Below, one piece after another: positions 27,084-36,376 of a DNA stretch of 64,000 nucleotides. Below the pieces are notes generated by a model. The model searched no databases and was not told the DNA's origin. It saw only the letters and a program-made list of their open reading frames with translations. This DNA comes from Anaerolineaceae bacterium (GTDB taxonomy: Bacteria; Chloroflexota; Anaerolineae; Anaerolineales; Anaerolineaceae). The stretch's first letter is position 1, and the number at the start of each line of letters is the position of its first letter. The DNA is taken from NCBI GenBank assembly GCA_016841525.1, contig JAENYZ010000003.1:186001-250000 (forward strand), read 5' to 3'. The translations under genes were made by a program, and so were the position numbers.

Positions 27084-27719
27084 CTATAGATCAATGGGCA
27101 AGCTTTCCTGGAAAGGTGACAATTTCAGCGTTTGTCGGATTCGTTGTTCAATTTGTTCCAGGTGTTCGGGATAGCGGATGTAGTCCAGGTTGTTGGTATT
27201 GATCGTTAACACAGTCTGCCCCGGATAGCTTTTGAATCGTGTCTCATAGGTTTGATTGAGGGCATCGATGTAATTGACGTCCATCTTTCGCTCGTAGGGG
27301 CGGTCGCGATGGGCAATTCTTTGCATCAGGACGTTAGTATCCGCCTGAAGGTAAACGATCAGGTTGGGTTTGATGATTTTCTCAGCCAAAGCCTCATGCA
27401 CCTGGAAATAGGTTTCCAGTTCATCCCCGGAAAGGTTTGCTTCAGCGAAAAGGCGGTCTTTTTCAAAGGTGTAATCAGAAATTAACCAGGGGTTGTTCTT
27501 GAGGGATTCCGGTACGCCTCTGCGTTGTTGATGGTATCGGCTGAGCAAGAAAAAGATCTGGGTTTGAAAGGCAAAACGCTCACGATCCCCATAAAAATCA
27601 CTGAGAAATGGATTTTCTTCAAAGATTTCCAACAGCAGTTCAGCGTTGAAGGATGTTTGTAAGAGACGAGCCAGGGTGGTTTTCCCCACACCAATCACGC
27701 CCTCAATGGCAATGTACAT
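27084..27719 (-). CDS. Deoxynucleoside kinase (deoxyadenosine/deoxyguanosine type)
   Basis: 211 residues. It salvages deoxynucleosides by ATP-dependent 5'-phosphorylation. The P-loop GVIGVGKTTLARLL, the substrate-site segment EENPFLSDFYGDRERFAFQTQ, SDYTFEKDRLFA (the DR motif region) and LIVYLQADTNVLMQRI match the dNK family. ATG at 27719. It is co-directional with the nucleotidyltransferase gene. Confidence 0.92.
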   Translation of the reverse strand: MYIAIEGVIGVGKTTLARLLQTSFNAELLLEIFEENPFLSDFYGDRERFAFQTQIFFLLSRYHQQRRGVPESLKNNPWLISDYTFEKDRLFAEANLSGDELETYFQVHEALAEKIIKPNLIVYLQADTNVLMQRIAHRDRPYERKMDVNYIDALNQTYETRFKSYPGQTVLTINTNNLDYIRYPEHLEQIEQRIRQTLKLSPFQESLPIDL

Positions 27720-27944
27720 GGGTGCTCCTGTAGATTTTTAGAATGGTTAAAATATACCATAGGTAAGACCTGCAGTGGAATCCAAATCAGTGATTCAGCT
27801 AGAGCAGCAGCTGCTATGTGAAAAACAACGACATCTTAATTGGGATAAAAATTGTCTTTATTGTAGCTAAAGAAGGGTCAATCCGTTATAATGATACAAT
27901 CGACTGAACAGGCATTTATTGGTACCTGTAATAAGGTGTTTGAT

Positions 27945-28451
27945 ATGACAGATGAGAACAAAAAAGGCATGAGCTCAAACCAGCTCAAATTCATCATCAG
28001 CGGTGGTTTGTTTCTGGTTGCAGTGGTCATTCTAATTATCAGTGCAACGCGGGGAACAGCTGAGTTTTTTATGACCGTTGAGGAATTACAGCAATCTGAA
28101 AATGAACTGCAGGGACAAAATTTACGTGTTTCCGGCGCTGTTTTAGGGGAGAGCATCTATTTCGACACCGATACTGGGCTTCTTCATTTTACAATAGCAC
28201 ATATCCCGGCGGATGAGGAACTGGCGACAGAAGAGGGTGAGTTGAGCAAGGTCTTACAACAGGCTGTTAACGATCCGGATAATTCCCGGTTAGAAGTGAT
28301 CTATGAAGGGGCTAAACCGGACATGCTCCGGGATGAAAGCCAGGCGATTTTGACCGGGCAATTAAATTCGGAAGGTGTTTTTGTTGCCAAGGAATTATTG
28401 CTGAAATGCCCTTCAAAATATGAGGAAGCTTTACCTGGACAGGCGGAGTAG
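27945..28451 (+). CDS. ccmE: Cytochrome c maturation protein CcmE, cysteine-type heme chaperone
   Basis: 168 residues from the ATG at 27945, chosen because AAGGTG precedes it and a TATAAT lies at 27887-27892, over the earlier in-frame ATG. It has one N-terminal membrane anchor (about 15-35) and a periplasmic beta-barrel. The usual heme-linking His (HxxxY) is replaced: KCPSKY puts Cys155 and a Tyr in CxxxY spacing. Cys-type CcmE variants are known in Desulfovibrio and archaea. ccmF follows six bases later. Confidence 0.88.
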   Translation: MTDENKKGMSSNQLKFIISGGLFLVAVVILIISATRGTAEFFMTVEELQQSENELQGQNLRVSGAVLGESIYFDTDTGLLHFTIAHIPADEELATEEGELSKVLQQAVNDPDNSRLEVIYEGAKPDMLRDESQAILTGQLNSEGVFVAKELLLKCPSKYEEALPGQAE

Positions 28452-28457
28452 AACATT

Positions 28458-30473
28458 GTGATATCTTCATTTGGTTATATGACCCTTGCCCTGGCATTTT
28501 TATTGTCACTCTATGGATTGGTCATCCTAATTTTTGGGCTGATCCAAAAATCACAGGCTTTTATTGAGTCTGCCCGCCGGGCATTGGTATTGATTTTCCC
28601 ATTGTCGACAGCTGGCATCCTTGTGCTGGTGTTTTTGTTATTAACAGACCGCTTTGATGTCGCTTATGTCTACAGCGTCAGCAGCAAGGAAATGCCGGCT
28701 TATCTGAAGTTAACAGCACTTTGGGGTGGGCAGGAAGGCTCACTTCTCTTTTGGAGCTGGTTATTGAGCGGGTTTTCTTTGGTCTTTTCCAGCAGAAAAA
28801 TCCGGAAGGAAAGCGACCTGTTCCCCTGGGCGATGCTAATAGCTTTTCTTTTTCTGATTTTCTTCCTGGGGCTGAACGTGTTTTTAGCCACCCCCTTTGA
28901 ACGATTCTGGCATTTTACCGACGGCGGCAGGGTCTTATCTGTTTTCCAACCTCTAAACGCCTGGCCGTTGACCCCAAAAGATGGACAGGGCTTAAATCCG
29001 CTCTTGCGCCATCCTGGCATGATCTGGCATCCCCCTGCGCTCTACCTGGGTTTTGTGGGCTTCCTTATTCCATTTGGCCTAGCAGCAGCGACCCTGATCA
29101 CAAAGCGTCGGGATGGACGATGGATTGAACTTTCACGCACATGGATCCTAATTGCCTGGGTATTTCTATCCCTGGGGCTGGTACTGGGTATGCGCTGGGC
29201 TTATGATGTTCTGGGTTGGGGCGGCTATTGGGGCTGGGATCCTGTTGAAATTGCAGCACTGATGCCCTGGTTGAGCGCAACAGCATTGATTCACACCGCA
29301 TTACTCCAGAAAAAAGCGAATGGTTTTCAGCGTTGGAATTTAAGCCTGATCATCCTCACGTTCGGTCTGGTCATTTTTGGCACCTTCATCACCCGCTCAG
29401 GGGTTCTATCCTCCGTGCATACCTTTGCTGGCAGCAATATTGGTCCGGCGATGTTCGTTATTATGGGGATCACAAGCATCAGCGGCTTAGGCTTGCTGAT
29501 CTACCGCTGGCGTGACTTTGGTCCTGCCCAGGAAATTGAATTTGGCTTTTCACGAGAAGTTTTGACCCTGTTTTCAAACCTGGTCTTATTGAGCATTTTG
29601 ATGGTCTGTTTTCTAGGTGTTGTTTACCCGATTTTTTCGGATCTGCTCACCGGCACCCAGGTCACAGTAGGGCCCGCCTGGTATGAAAGTATTACCGGTC
29701 CTTTATTCCTATTATTGTTGTCGCTGATGGGGCTTTGTCCGCTTGCCGCATGGGGTTTAACTCGAGTCAGTAAGATTCGCCAGGGACTTACAATTTTGCT
29801 ACCAATGTCACTTTTGGTCCCATTATTAATCTGGCTGTTGGGTGATGTAAACGATTTTTACGCACTGACTGCCTTATGGCTGGCCGGATTGGCGGTCATT
29901 GTCATTTCCTGGGAATATATCACTGCTGTCCGAAAGGCTTTATCAAGGCCAGATGTAAAATTGCCCGGGGTTTTATGGTCGCCTTTGCAGCGAAATCATC
30001 GGCGGTACGGCGGATTGCTGGTTCATCTGGGGATTGTCCTGATGAGCCTGGGGATCATTGGATTGGAAGGATTGCAGCAAGAAACACAGCTCAGGCTTGA
30101 ACAAGGCGAATCAGCATCCATCGGTGCTTACCAGTACACCTTTGAGGGCATTGAACGCTTCACAGAGGCAGAAACTACCACAACCCAGGCTGTTTTGACG
30201 ATCCTTGATCAGGGGCAGTCGGAGGGGGCGCTGTATCCCAGCCGTGAGGTTTATCCGAATTTGGGTATGGCTGTTACCATACCCGGTGTAAAGAGCAAGC
30301 TTTCTTTGGATCATTATGCGATCCTGGTGGACTGGCAGCCCGAGTTGCCAGACGAGGCAACTTTCAGAATTTTTGTTAATCCCCTGGTGAACTGGTTGTG
30401 GATAGGCTCTGGTGTGTTGACCTTAGGAACCGTCGTCGCAGTGTTGCCAAAGTCAGGGAAGGGTAAACTTTAG
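28458..30473 (+). CDS. ccmF: Cytochrome c heme lyase subunit CcmF
   Basis: 671 residues with about fourteen hydrophobic helices. The WWD heme-handling motif is WGGYWGWDPVEIAALMPWL near residue 255. The conserved start MISSFGYMTLALAF supports the GTG at 28458, seven codons before the first ATG. The soluble C-terminal loop ends with the usual NPLVNWLWIG helix. CcmF transfers heme from CcmE to apocytochrome c. ccmA-D are not in the window. Confidence 0.95.
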   Translation: MISSFGYMTLALAFLLSLYGLVILIFGLIQKSQAFIESARRALVLIFPLSTAGILVLVFLLLTDRFDVAYVYSVSSKEMPAYLKLTALWGGQEGSLLFWSWLLSGFSLVFSSRKIRKESDLFPWAMLIAFLFLIFFLGLNVFLATPFERFWHFTDGGRVLSVFQPLNAWPLTPKDGQGLNPLLRHPGMIWHPPALYLGFVGFLIPFGLAAATLITKRRDGRWIELSRTWILIAWVFLSLGLVLGMRWAYDVLGWGGYWGWDPVEIAALMPWLSATALIHTALLQKKANGFQRWNLSLIILTFGLVIFGTFITRSGVLSSVHTFAGSNIGPAMFVIMGITSISGLGLLIYRWRDFGPAQEIEFGFSREVLTLFSNLVLLSILMVCFLGVVYPIFSDLLTGTQVTVGPAWYESITGPLFLLLLSLMGLCPLAAWGLTRVSKIRQGLTILLPMSLLVPLLIWLLGDVNDFYALTALWLAGLAVIVISWEYITAVRKALSRPDVKLPGVLWSPLQRNHRRYGGLLVHLGIVLMSLGIIGLEGLQQETQLRLEQGESASIGAYQYTFEGIERFTEAETTTTQAVLTILDQGQSEGALYPSREVYPNLGMAVTIPGVKSKLSLDHYAILVDWQPELPDEATFRIFVNPLVNWLWIGSGVLTLGTVVAVLPKSGKGKL

Positions 30474-30505
30474 TTCGTCGCTATTATCCGATTGAATTTC
30501 AGTCA

Positions 30506-30550
30506 GCCTAACCCTCACGTCGTGCCTCCTGAGGGCAGGGGCCTCGCTCC
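30506..30550 (+). repeat. 45-bp dispersed repeat, copy A
   Basis: Starts GCCTAACCCTCACGTCGTGC and ends GGGGCCTCGCTCC. Copy B at 43647-43691 differs at one position (GAGGG versus CAGGG). Both copies lie just downstream of genes, in non-coding DNA. Confidence 0.85.
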
Positions 30551-30611
30551 ATTTAATAAACACGCTAATTTAATCGCTTTCATAAATTCGTTCAATTAAT
30601 CAGCTGCCGGC

Positions 30612-31706
30612 TTAATCAAGCTGACATGCTTTCCCAGGGAAAGTTACGTCTATTGTCCCCGTCAACTTTGGTGGGAGCGGTTGGGCTAAATGTGCGACTG
30701 TAGCGATCCCAGCTTGTAAAATTGAAAATCCTGTAGCGCTGTTGATGTAGCTTATGGTATCCGAAGTTCTATGATAGTTGTAATTCCGATCTGATTTTTC
30801 GCAAGTTTCGCCTGGGTTGTAGAAGGAATTTTCCATTATTAAAACCCCCGGCACCCCTTTTCTCCAAAAGGGATCGTGATCTGAGAAAGGGTAAGCATTT
30901 TCGTCATCGAGAAAATCATAGGTCAGCCCTAAATCGTAAGCCTCGATCACCGAACCGATCAGATAGCCAATTTCCTGTGATTCTGACATTGTCCCTGCGT
31001 GCACCTCAAAACAAGCATCGCCATCACCATCGAAGGCAAACATATCCATGTTCACCACACCAACAATGTTTGGGAGCCAATCGGCATAATCCTCAACAAA
31101 AGATGAACTGCCGACACGGGATTTTTCCTCACCGCTGAACCAAATTAAATCGATTGTTCGTCCAAACCGATAATGCTGAAGAATTGATGCGGCTTCTAAT
31201 AATCCGGCTGTACCGCTGGCATTGTCATCGGCACCCGGTGCGATTAAATACTCGTTGTCAGATGTGCTGTCCATGTGGGCAACGAACAAAACGCGTTCTT
31301 TTTTCAGCTTGGGGTCATCACCTTGAAAGCTTAAAATGATATTTTTCCAATTTCTTTGGGGATAGCGGTCGCCATACGGGAAGTCATAATTGTGGATTTG
31401 GAAATCCTGCCCTTCAACGAAACCCAATCGAAGGAGCTCTTCAATAAGATAATCGAAGGCGCTTGGCTTTGCATCCGGTTCAAACATCACCAGGCTGCTG
31501 CGAGTCATTATCTTTTCCAATCCGTCCGCAGTTTGAATGGGATCCGCTCCAGACAAAGCCCTGATCCACCCCATCCAACGGTGCGGATTGGCTTCCGAGA
31601 GCATTTCAGCAACCTGGGGATTATAAACACTGCTGTTGGCAAAAGGAGGTAAGAATATTTGGAAAAGGATCAGGCTGAGCGCCATGAAGGATTTCAGGTA
31701 ATTCAT
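30612..31706 (-). CDS. Secreted M28-family zinc aminopeptidase
   Basis: 364 residues with an N-terminal signal peptide (ATG at 31706; an in-frame TTG lies 18 bp upstream). The dinuclear zinc site is visible: VAHMDSTSD (His, Asp), GADDNASGTA (bridging Asp), WFSGEEKSRVGS (catalytic Glu pair), VVNMDMFAFDGD (Asp) and the final SDHDPFWRKG (His). Two C-terminal cysteines could form a disulphide. It interrupts the ccm gene set on the opposite strand. Confidence 0.92.
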   Translation of the reverse strand: MNYLKSFMALSLILFQIFLPPFANSSVYNPQVAEMLSEANPHRWMGWIRALSGADPIQTADGLEKIMTRSSLVMFEPDAKPSAFDYLIEELLRLGFVEGQDFQIHNYDFPYGDRYPQRNWKNIILSFQGDDPKLKKERVLFVAHMDSTSDNEYLIAPGADDNASGTAGLLEAASILQHYRFGRTIDLIWFSGEEKSRVGSSSFVEDYADWLPNIVGVVNMDMFAFDGDGDACFEVHAGTMSESQEIGYLIGSVIEAYDLGLTYDFLDDENAYPFSDHDPFWRKGVPGVLIMENSFYNPGETCEKSDRNYNYHRTSDTISYINSATGFSILQAGIATVAHLAQPLPPKLTGTIDVTFPGKACQLD

Positions 31707-31854
31707 AGATATTAAGAAAAACAAAAAGGGTTTTCAGAGATCATGTTAATTTGATTATACTCCTGTGAAATGATCACCTGGTTTTCTAGAAATCAGCTTG
31801 CATATGGTATGCTTATTTTGAATATTTTTACCATGGTGATAAGGGTGATCTTTT

Positions 31855-32325
31855 ATGAAACAGCATAAACCAATCCAGGTGTTCTTATTAAGTTTATTTG
31901 TTTGCCTGTCCTTGCTCTTGCCGGCGGAGTCAACCTGGGCCCAATCAGACATCCCTTCGGATGATGATGTCAACCGGATAGCAAAGCAGCTGTATTGCCC
32001 GGTGTGTGAAAATGTTCCTCTGGATGAGTGTACAACGGATGCCTGTCAGCAGTGGCGAGATCTGATCCGGCAGCAATTGTCTGATGGATGGACGGAAGAT
32101 GAAATTTTAGCCTATTTTGTTGCCCAATATGGCGATAAAGTTTTGGGGGAACCGCTCAGGCGTGGACTGAACTGGGTTTTGTATCTCATTCCACCCCTTG
32201 TTATACTGACCGGTTTAATCTTGTTGATTAATCGGCTCAGGCATCCAAAAATAGATTTTGCCAATGTTAAAGAGGAAGACCCCTATCTTTTACAGGTTGA
32301 GCGAGATTTAGATGAACGTGAGTGA
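31855..32325 (+). CDS. ccmH: Cytochrome c maturation protein CcmH
   Basis: 156 residues: signal peptide, a small domain with the redox motif LYCPVCENVPLDEC (CxxC), then YFVAQYGDKVLGEPL and one C-terminal membrane helix (about 112-132). CcmH keeps apocytochrome c cysteines reduced and docks the apoprotein to CcmF. Its stop overlaps the next gene's GTG (GTGA). Confidence 0.92.
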   Translation: MKQHKPIQVFLLSLFVCLSLLLPAESTWAQSDIPSDDDVNRIAKQLYCPVCENVPLDECTTDACQQWRDLIRQQLSDGWTEDEILAYFVAQYGDKVLGEPLRRGLNWVLYLIPPLVILTGLILLINRLRHPKIDFANVKEEDPYLLQVERDLDERE

Positions 32326-32909
32326 TCATGCATGAAGAAATGCCGGATAATAATTCCGAAAATCCAAAAAGCAAGAAAATTTGGATCCTTATAAGTATTC
32401 TTAGCCTGGCTATTTTTTTAGTTGTCCTTGGTTTGCGCCTTTTTTCAGACAATAAGTCAATGCTTAAAATTGGGGAAGCGCCTGAAGATTTCAGCTTAAC
32501 AACATTCTCAGGTGAAAAAATCCAATCAAATGATTTACGAGGAAAAATTATCCTGGTCAATTTCTGGGCATCCTGGTGTGTGACGTGTGATGAGGAAGCA
32601 GTCGTGCTTGATCAAGCCTGGCAGGAGCTTCAAAAGAAAGCCAATGGTGAAACCCTTTTCCTGGGCGTCGCGTATATGGATACCGAACCAGCCGCGCGAG
32701 ATTTTCTTGAGGAATACGGTGTGAGCTATCCCAATGGACCGGACCTGCGCGGAGAGGTTTCAGATTTATACCAGGTTCAGGGGGTACCGGAGACTTTTAT
32801 TTTGGACCAGGATGGAATTTTACGCAGTATCAAATATGGCCCCTTTCTTTCGGTTGAAGAGATATTAAGCCTGATCAACCCCTTGCTTGCAGGGCAGGGA
32901 TCGGAATAA
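32322..32909 (+). CDS. Membrane-anchored thioredoxin-like protein (CcmG/ResA/TlpA type)
   Basis: 195 residues. An N-terminal anchor (about 18-40) is followed by a thioredoxin fold with the active site FWASWCVTCDEEAVVLDQA and the cis-proline segment VQGVPETFILDQDG. It probably reduces CcmH or apocytochrome disulphides. The GTG at 32322 overlaps the ccmH stop; an ATG two codons later is an alternative. Context strongly supports a role in cytochrome c maturation. Confidence 0.88.
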   Translation: MIMHEEMPDNNSENPKSKKIWILISILSLAIFLVVLGLRLFSDNKSMLKIGEAPEDFSLTTFSGEKIQSNDLRGKIILVNFWASWCVTCDEEAVVLDQAWQELQKKANGETLFLGVAYMDTEPAARDFLEEYGVSYPNGPDLRGEVSDLYQVQGVPETFILDQDGILRSIKYGPFLSVEEILSLINPLLAGQGSE

Positions 32910-32935
32910 CTTGATGAATATTTGTGGAGGCGAAT

Positions 32936-33643
32936 TTGGAAAGGGATGAAATAAAGTCCCCTGTTTTTTTAAGGGCTGAAGGTTTGGGCTACCAGGTGGA
33001 TGGACAGGTTTTGCTTTCAGATATTAATTTTGAGATCTCAGCCGGCGAACGAATTGCGATTTTTGGCCCTTCCGGTGCCGGGAAAAGCACATTGATCCGA
33101 TTGCTGAATCGTTTGGATGAACCTGTCTCCGGGACCGCTTACCTGGATGGGCAGGATTACAGGGAGATCCCATCGCGGGTGCTCAGGCGGCGGTTAGGTA
33201 TGGTGATGCAGCAGCCAAACCTCTTTCCCGGCAGCGTGGCTGAAAACATCCGTTTTGGGCCGACAACTCAGGGTGAAAACCTGGATGATGCAAGGCTTAA
33301 GGCCTTATTGTCCGGGGTGGATCTGGCTGGCTTTGCTGATCGGGACGTGGCGAAGTTGTCTGGCGGGGAAGCACAGCGTGTGAACCTGGCGCGGACTTTA
33401 GCCAATAAGCCCGAAGTGCTGCTCCTGGATGAGCCAACCTCTTCACTGGATCAGGCAGCCAGGCGAGATGTGGAAGAAACAATCCTGTCTGTGCTGGACT
33501 CTGGAGAAGTTACCTGTATTTTAGTCAGCCATGACAGGGCGCAGGTGCTGCGCTTGGCTGACCGCGTGCTTATGCTTGAGGGTGGCAAACTGATCGCAGA
33601 CGGCCCGGTGGAGGAGGTTTTGGATGCTCAGTCGATGGATTGA
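32936..33643 (+). CDS. fetA: ABC transporter ATP-binding protein FetA-like (iron export)
   Basis: 235 residues. Walker A is GPSGAGKSTLI, the signature LSGGEAQRVNLAR, Walker B LLLDEPTSSLD and the switch His is in VSHDRAQ. The TTG at 32936 is chosen because GGAGG ends five bases upstream; an in-frame GTG at 32924 has no such site. It overlaps fetB by 20 bp, and the pairing with UPF0014 identifies it as FetA. Confidence 0.88.
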   Translation: MERDEIKSPVFLRAEGLGYQVDGQVLLSDINFEISAGERIAIFGPSGAGKSTLIRLLNRLDEPVSGTAYLDGQDYREIPSRVLRRRLGMVMQQPNLFPGSVAENIRFGPTTQGENLDDARLKALLSGVDLAGFADRDVAKLSGGEAQRVNLARTLANKPEVLLLDEPTSSLDQAARRDVEETILSVLDSGEVTCILVSHDRAQVLRLADRVLMLEGGKLIADGPVEEVLDAQSMD

Positions 33644-34415
33644 TAATCAAATCTTGCTGGGGGCAGCACAGGCAGGTGTGACAATGGCTGCAGCTTTGCT
33701 GGTGGTGGCTGTAACAATGCGTTTAAAACTGGGATTAAAAAAGGATATCCTGGTTGGCCTGGGACGAGGACTGGTGCAGATCGTGGCGGTGGGCTTCCTG
33801 CTGACCTTGATCTTTAGCGCAGACCTGTGGATATCGATACCGATTATTCTGGTGATGATCGTCACTGCCGGCTTTATAACGGTGCAGCGCATTAAATCTA
33901 TCCCCAATGCATTATGGATTTCACTGGCAGGGATCAGCGCTGGTGCCGGGTTGGTGATCCTCGTTATGACAATTCTGGGTGAGATAAAGCAGGATCTCAC
34001 TTCAATTATTCCTATCGGCAGCATGATGGTTTATGGTGCCATGAACGCCAATGCATTAATGCTTGAACGTTTCCATTCAGAACTGGCATCCCATGCAGGG
34101 CAGGTAGAGGCAGGGCTGGCATTGGGAGCACCCCCGGAGCAGGTGGTTGCCCCTTACGCTCGTCGAGCGGTCACGGCGGCCATGATTCCACGGATCAATG
34201 GCTTGCAATCTTTAGGGATTGTGTGGATCCCAGGGGCGATGTCTGGCATGCTCCTGTCCGGGGAAAACCCAGCGTATGCAGGGTTTTATCAATTTGTTGT
34301 TTCGGGGTCAATCTTCGTGACCGTTGGCATTACGGTTCTTATATCGATTGTCCTGGTTCGCAAGCAGGTTTTTTCAAAAGCAGAACAATTATTGATCCGG
34401 GCTGAGGAGAACTGA
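33624..34415 (+). CDS. fetB: UPF0014 permease FetB-like (iron export)
   Basis: 263 residues with about seven hydrophobic helices. Family landmarks are LGRGLVQIVAVGFLL, PIGSMMVYGAMNANAL and AMIPRINGLQSLGIVWIPGAMSGMLLSG. E. coli FetAB exports iron and protects against oxidative stress. Its position directly after heme-handling genes fits iron homeostasis around cytochrome assembly. Confidence 0.9.
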   Translation: MLSRWIDNQILLGAAQAGVTMAAALLVVAVTMRLKLGLKKDILVGLGRGLVQIVAVGFLLTLIFSADLWISIPIILVMIVTAGFITVQRIKSIPNALWISLAGISAGAGLVILVMTILGEIKQDLTSIIPIGSMMVYGAMNANALMLERFHSELASHAGQVEAGLALGAPPEQVVAPYARRAVTAAMIPRINGLQSLGIVWIPGAMSGMLLSGENPAYAGFYQFVVSGSIFVTVGITVLISIVLVRKQVFSKAEQLLIRAEEN

Positions 34416-34440
34416 TTAATTTTTAAAATGAGAAGAGAAA

Positions 34441-36207
34441 TTAGAGGGGCCATAACCAGGGAACCATGAAGATGGCGATCAGGAATATCAATACTGTCAA
34501 AATGGAACCGACTTTGATGAAATCGAAGAACCGATAGTTTCCTGCACCGTAGACGATCAATGCTGCGGGTTCCAGTGGGGTGATGAAGGAACAGCTGGCG
34601 CCGACAGCAATCATAACGGCAAATGTGCGGGGGTTTAAGCCCAACTGCGAGGCTGTTTGAAGCGCAATGGGGATAATTACAACCGCTGCTGCCTGGTTGG
34701 ACATGGGTTGGGTTAATGCCAGGGATAAGAAAAAGAATGCTGATAAGAGCCACATTGGATGAGCTGCACCAACCAGCATGACAATTTGATCTGCCAATAA
34801 GGCTGCCAGACCTGAAATCTCCATCGCCTGTCCCAGGGCTAACATACTGGCGATTAGAAACCACACATTCCAGTTGACCTGTTGATACGCTCCGACGGGT
34901 GAGATACAGCGAGTGAGAAAGGCTATCAGGACACCCAGCATGACAGCAACTGGCAGAGAAAGCACATTGAAAGATACCAGCAAAACAACGCCTAAAAATA
35001 TTGCCAGTGCAATCGGCGCCCTCTTTGTTTCAGGCATGATGTCAAGTTTAGCAGAGACAACTCTGAAATTATTGTTGTTGCTCAATCCCTGTATTGTCAC
35101 GGGGTCGCCCTGAATTAACAATTGGTCGCCAACTTTTAGCCGTGTTCGGCTGATACGTTGGTGAATCGTTTCGCCTTTTCGATTGATTCCCAATACTTGC
35201 AAGCCGTAACGCTGTCGAAAGCTCAGCCCCCATAAAGTGCGCCCGATCAAGGGCGATCCTGGCAGCACGATGACCTCTGCCAGGGATAATTCTTGTGAAA
35301 CATCCTTTTTATCTTTGAATTCACCGGTGAATTTGATGGTGTCTTGTTCTTGCATGGCAACCAGGTCGTCCCGATCGCCTTCGACTAATACTTTGTCGCC
35401 CTTTTGTAGAACTGTATTTCCTCTTGGGGTTACATTATAACCAGGTTCCTTTAAAATTCGCAGGACAGTCAAATCATATTCATGACCAAGGCCGATTTCG
35501 CTCAGAGTCTTGCCTTTCCAGGCGGAGTCTTCTGTGATTTTAAATTCAGAACAATAAGGGAGGATTTTCTCTGTCAGGCCAACTTCATCCTCGTCCCTGG
35601 CTGGGACAAGATGACGCCCAAGAAAAAACATATACAAAAGCCCAACAATGACAATTGGGATGCCAACAGGGGTTAATTCAAACATCCCAAGAGGTTTCAA
35701 GCCGTAATCGGTCAGTAAGCCGCTGACAACCACGTTGGTTGAAGTGCCGACCAGGGTTAACGAACTGGCTAAAATGGTTGCAAAAGCCAGGGACATCAAT
35801 AATTTTGAAGGATGGATTTTGTAGCGTCGTGCCAGGCCGATGGTCATTGGGGTGAAGAAAGCCGATGTGGCAGTATTAGAGATAAAACCGCTTAACAGGG
35901 CGGCGGTCCCCATGATGACCCAATAAAGCTGGTTTTTGTTATCGCCGACACGGTGCAATATTTGCCGCGAAATGATTTGAACGACCCCTGTGCGTACCAG
36001 GGCACCGGTCAGGATCAATAAACCCAAAATCATGATGGCGGTATCGCTGCCAAAACCTGAGAAGGCGATGTCAGCAGGGACAATGCCCGTCAGGATTAAA
36101 GCCATCATAACCCCTAATGCCACAACATCTGCCTGGATGATGTCAATTGAAAACATGACCAGGGCGACTAGGATTAAAATCAGCAGCAAAATCATATGCA
36201 GGGTCAT
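34441..36207 (-). CDS. SLC13-type permease with two TrkA-C domains
   Basis: 588 residues. Helices at about 1-190 and 400-588 form an ArsB/NhaD/SLC13 (DASS) transporter. The central hydrophilic region (about 205-370) holds two TrkA-C/RCK-C domains (for example KGDKVLVEGDRDDL and VGDQLLIQGDPVTIQGL), which bind small ligands. The hairpin VGTSTNVVVSGLL and the C-terminal QPMSNQAAAVVIIP are DASS motifs. The likely substrate is a dicarboxylate, sulfate or another anion. Confidence 0.88.
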   Translation of the reverse strand: MTLHMILLLILILVALVMFSIDIIQADVVALGVMMALILTGIVPADIAFSGFGSDTAIMILGLLILTGALVRTGVVQIISRQILHRVGDNKNQLYWVIMGTAALLSGFISNTATSAFFTPMTIGLARRYKIHPSKLLMSLAFATILASSLTLVGTSTNVVVSGLLTDYGLKPLGMFELTPVGIPIVIVGLLYMFFLGRHLVPARDEDEVGLTEKILPYCSEFKITEDSAWKGKTLSEIGLGHEYDLTVLRILKEPGYNVTPRGNTVLQKGDKVLVEGDRDDLVAMQEQDTIKFTGEFKDKKDVSQELSLAEVIVLPGSPLIGRTLWGLSFRQRYGLQVLGINRKGETIHQRISRTRLKVGDQLLIQGDPVTIQGLSNNNNFRVVSAKLDIMPETKRAPIALAIFLGVVLLVSFNVLSLPVAVMLGVLIAFLTRCISPVGAYQQVNWNVWFLIASMLALGQAMEISGLAALLADQIVMLVGAAHPMWLLSAFFFLSLALTQPMSNQAAAVVIIPIALQTASQLGLNPRTFAVMIAVGASCSFITPLEPAALIVYGAGNYRFFDFIKVGSILTVLIFLIAIFMVPWLWPL

Positions 36208-36361
36208 TAAGGCACCTTTGTTTGGAGGTTTTTAACATTATCAATTATACGATATTAATTATCTGGCAATTTGTTCTTGCAATACCAGTTTGCATATCAG
36301 TTCATTGATAGGGGAAAACGAGTTCAGCTTCCTGATTCAGGATTTTTTAACATCCTTGAAG

Positions 36362-36367
36362 TATAAT
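36362..36367 (+). promoter_or_regulatory. -10 element suggesting a near-leaderless vanW-type mRNA
   Basis: A perfect TATAAT ends nine bases before the ATG at 36377. Initiation about seven bases downstream would leave only two or three untranslated bases. No clear -35 or ribosome site is seen. Confidence 0.45.
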
Positions 36368-36376
36368 CGGGTCACG

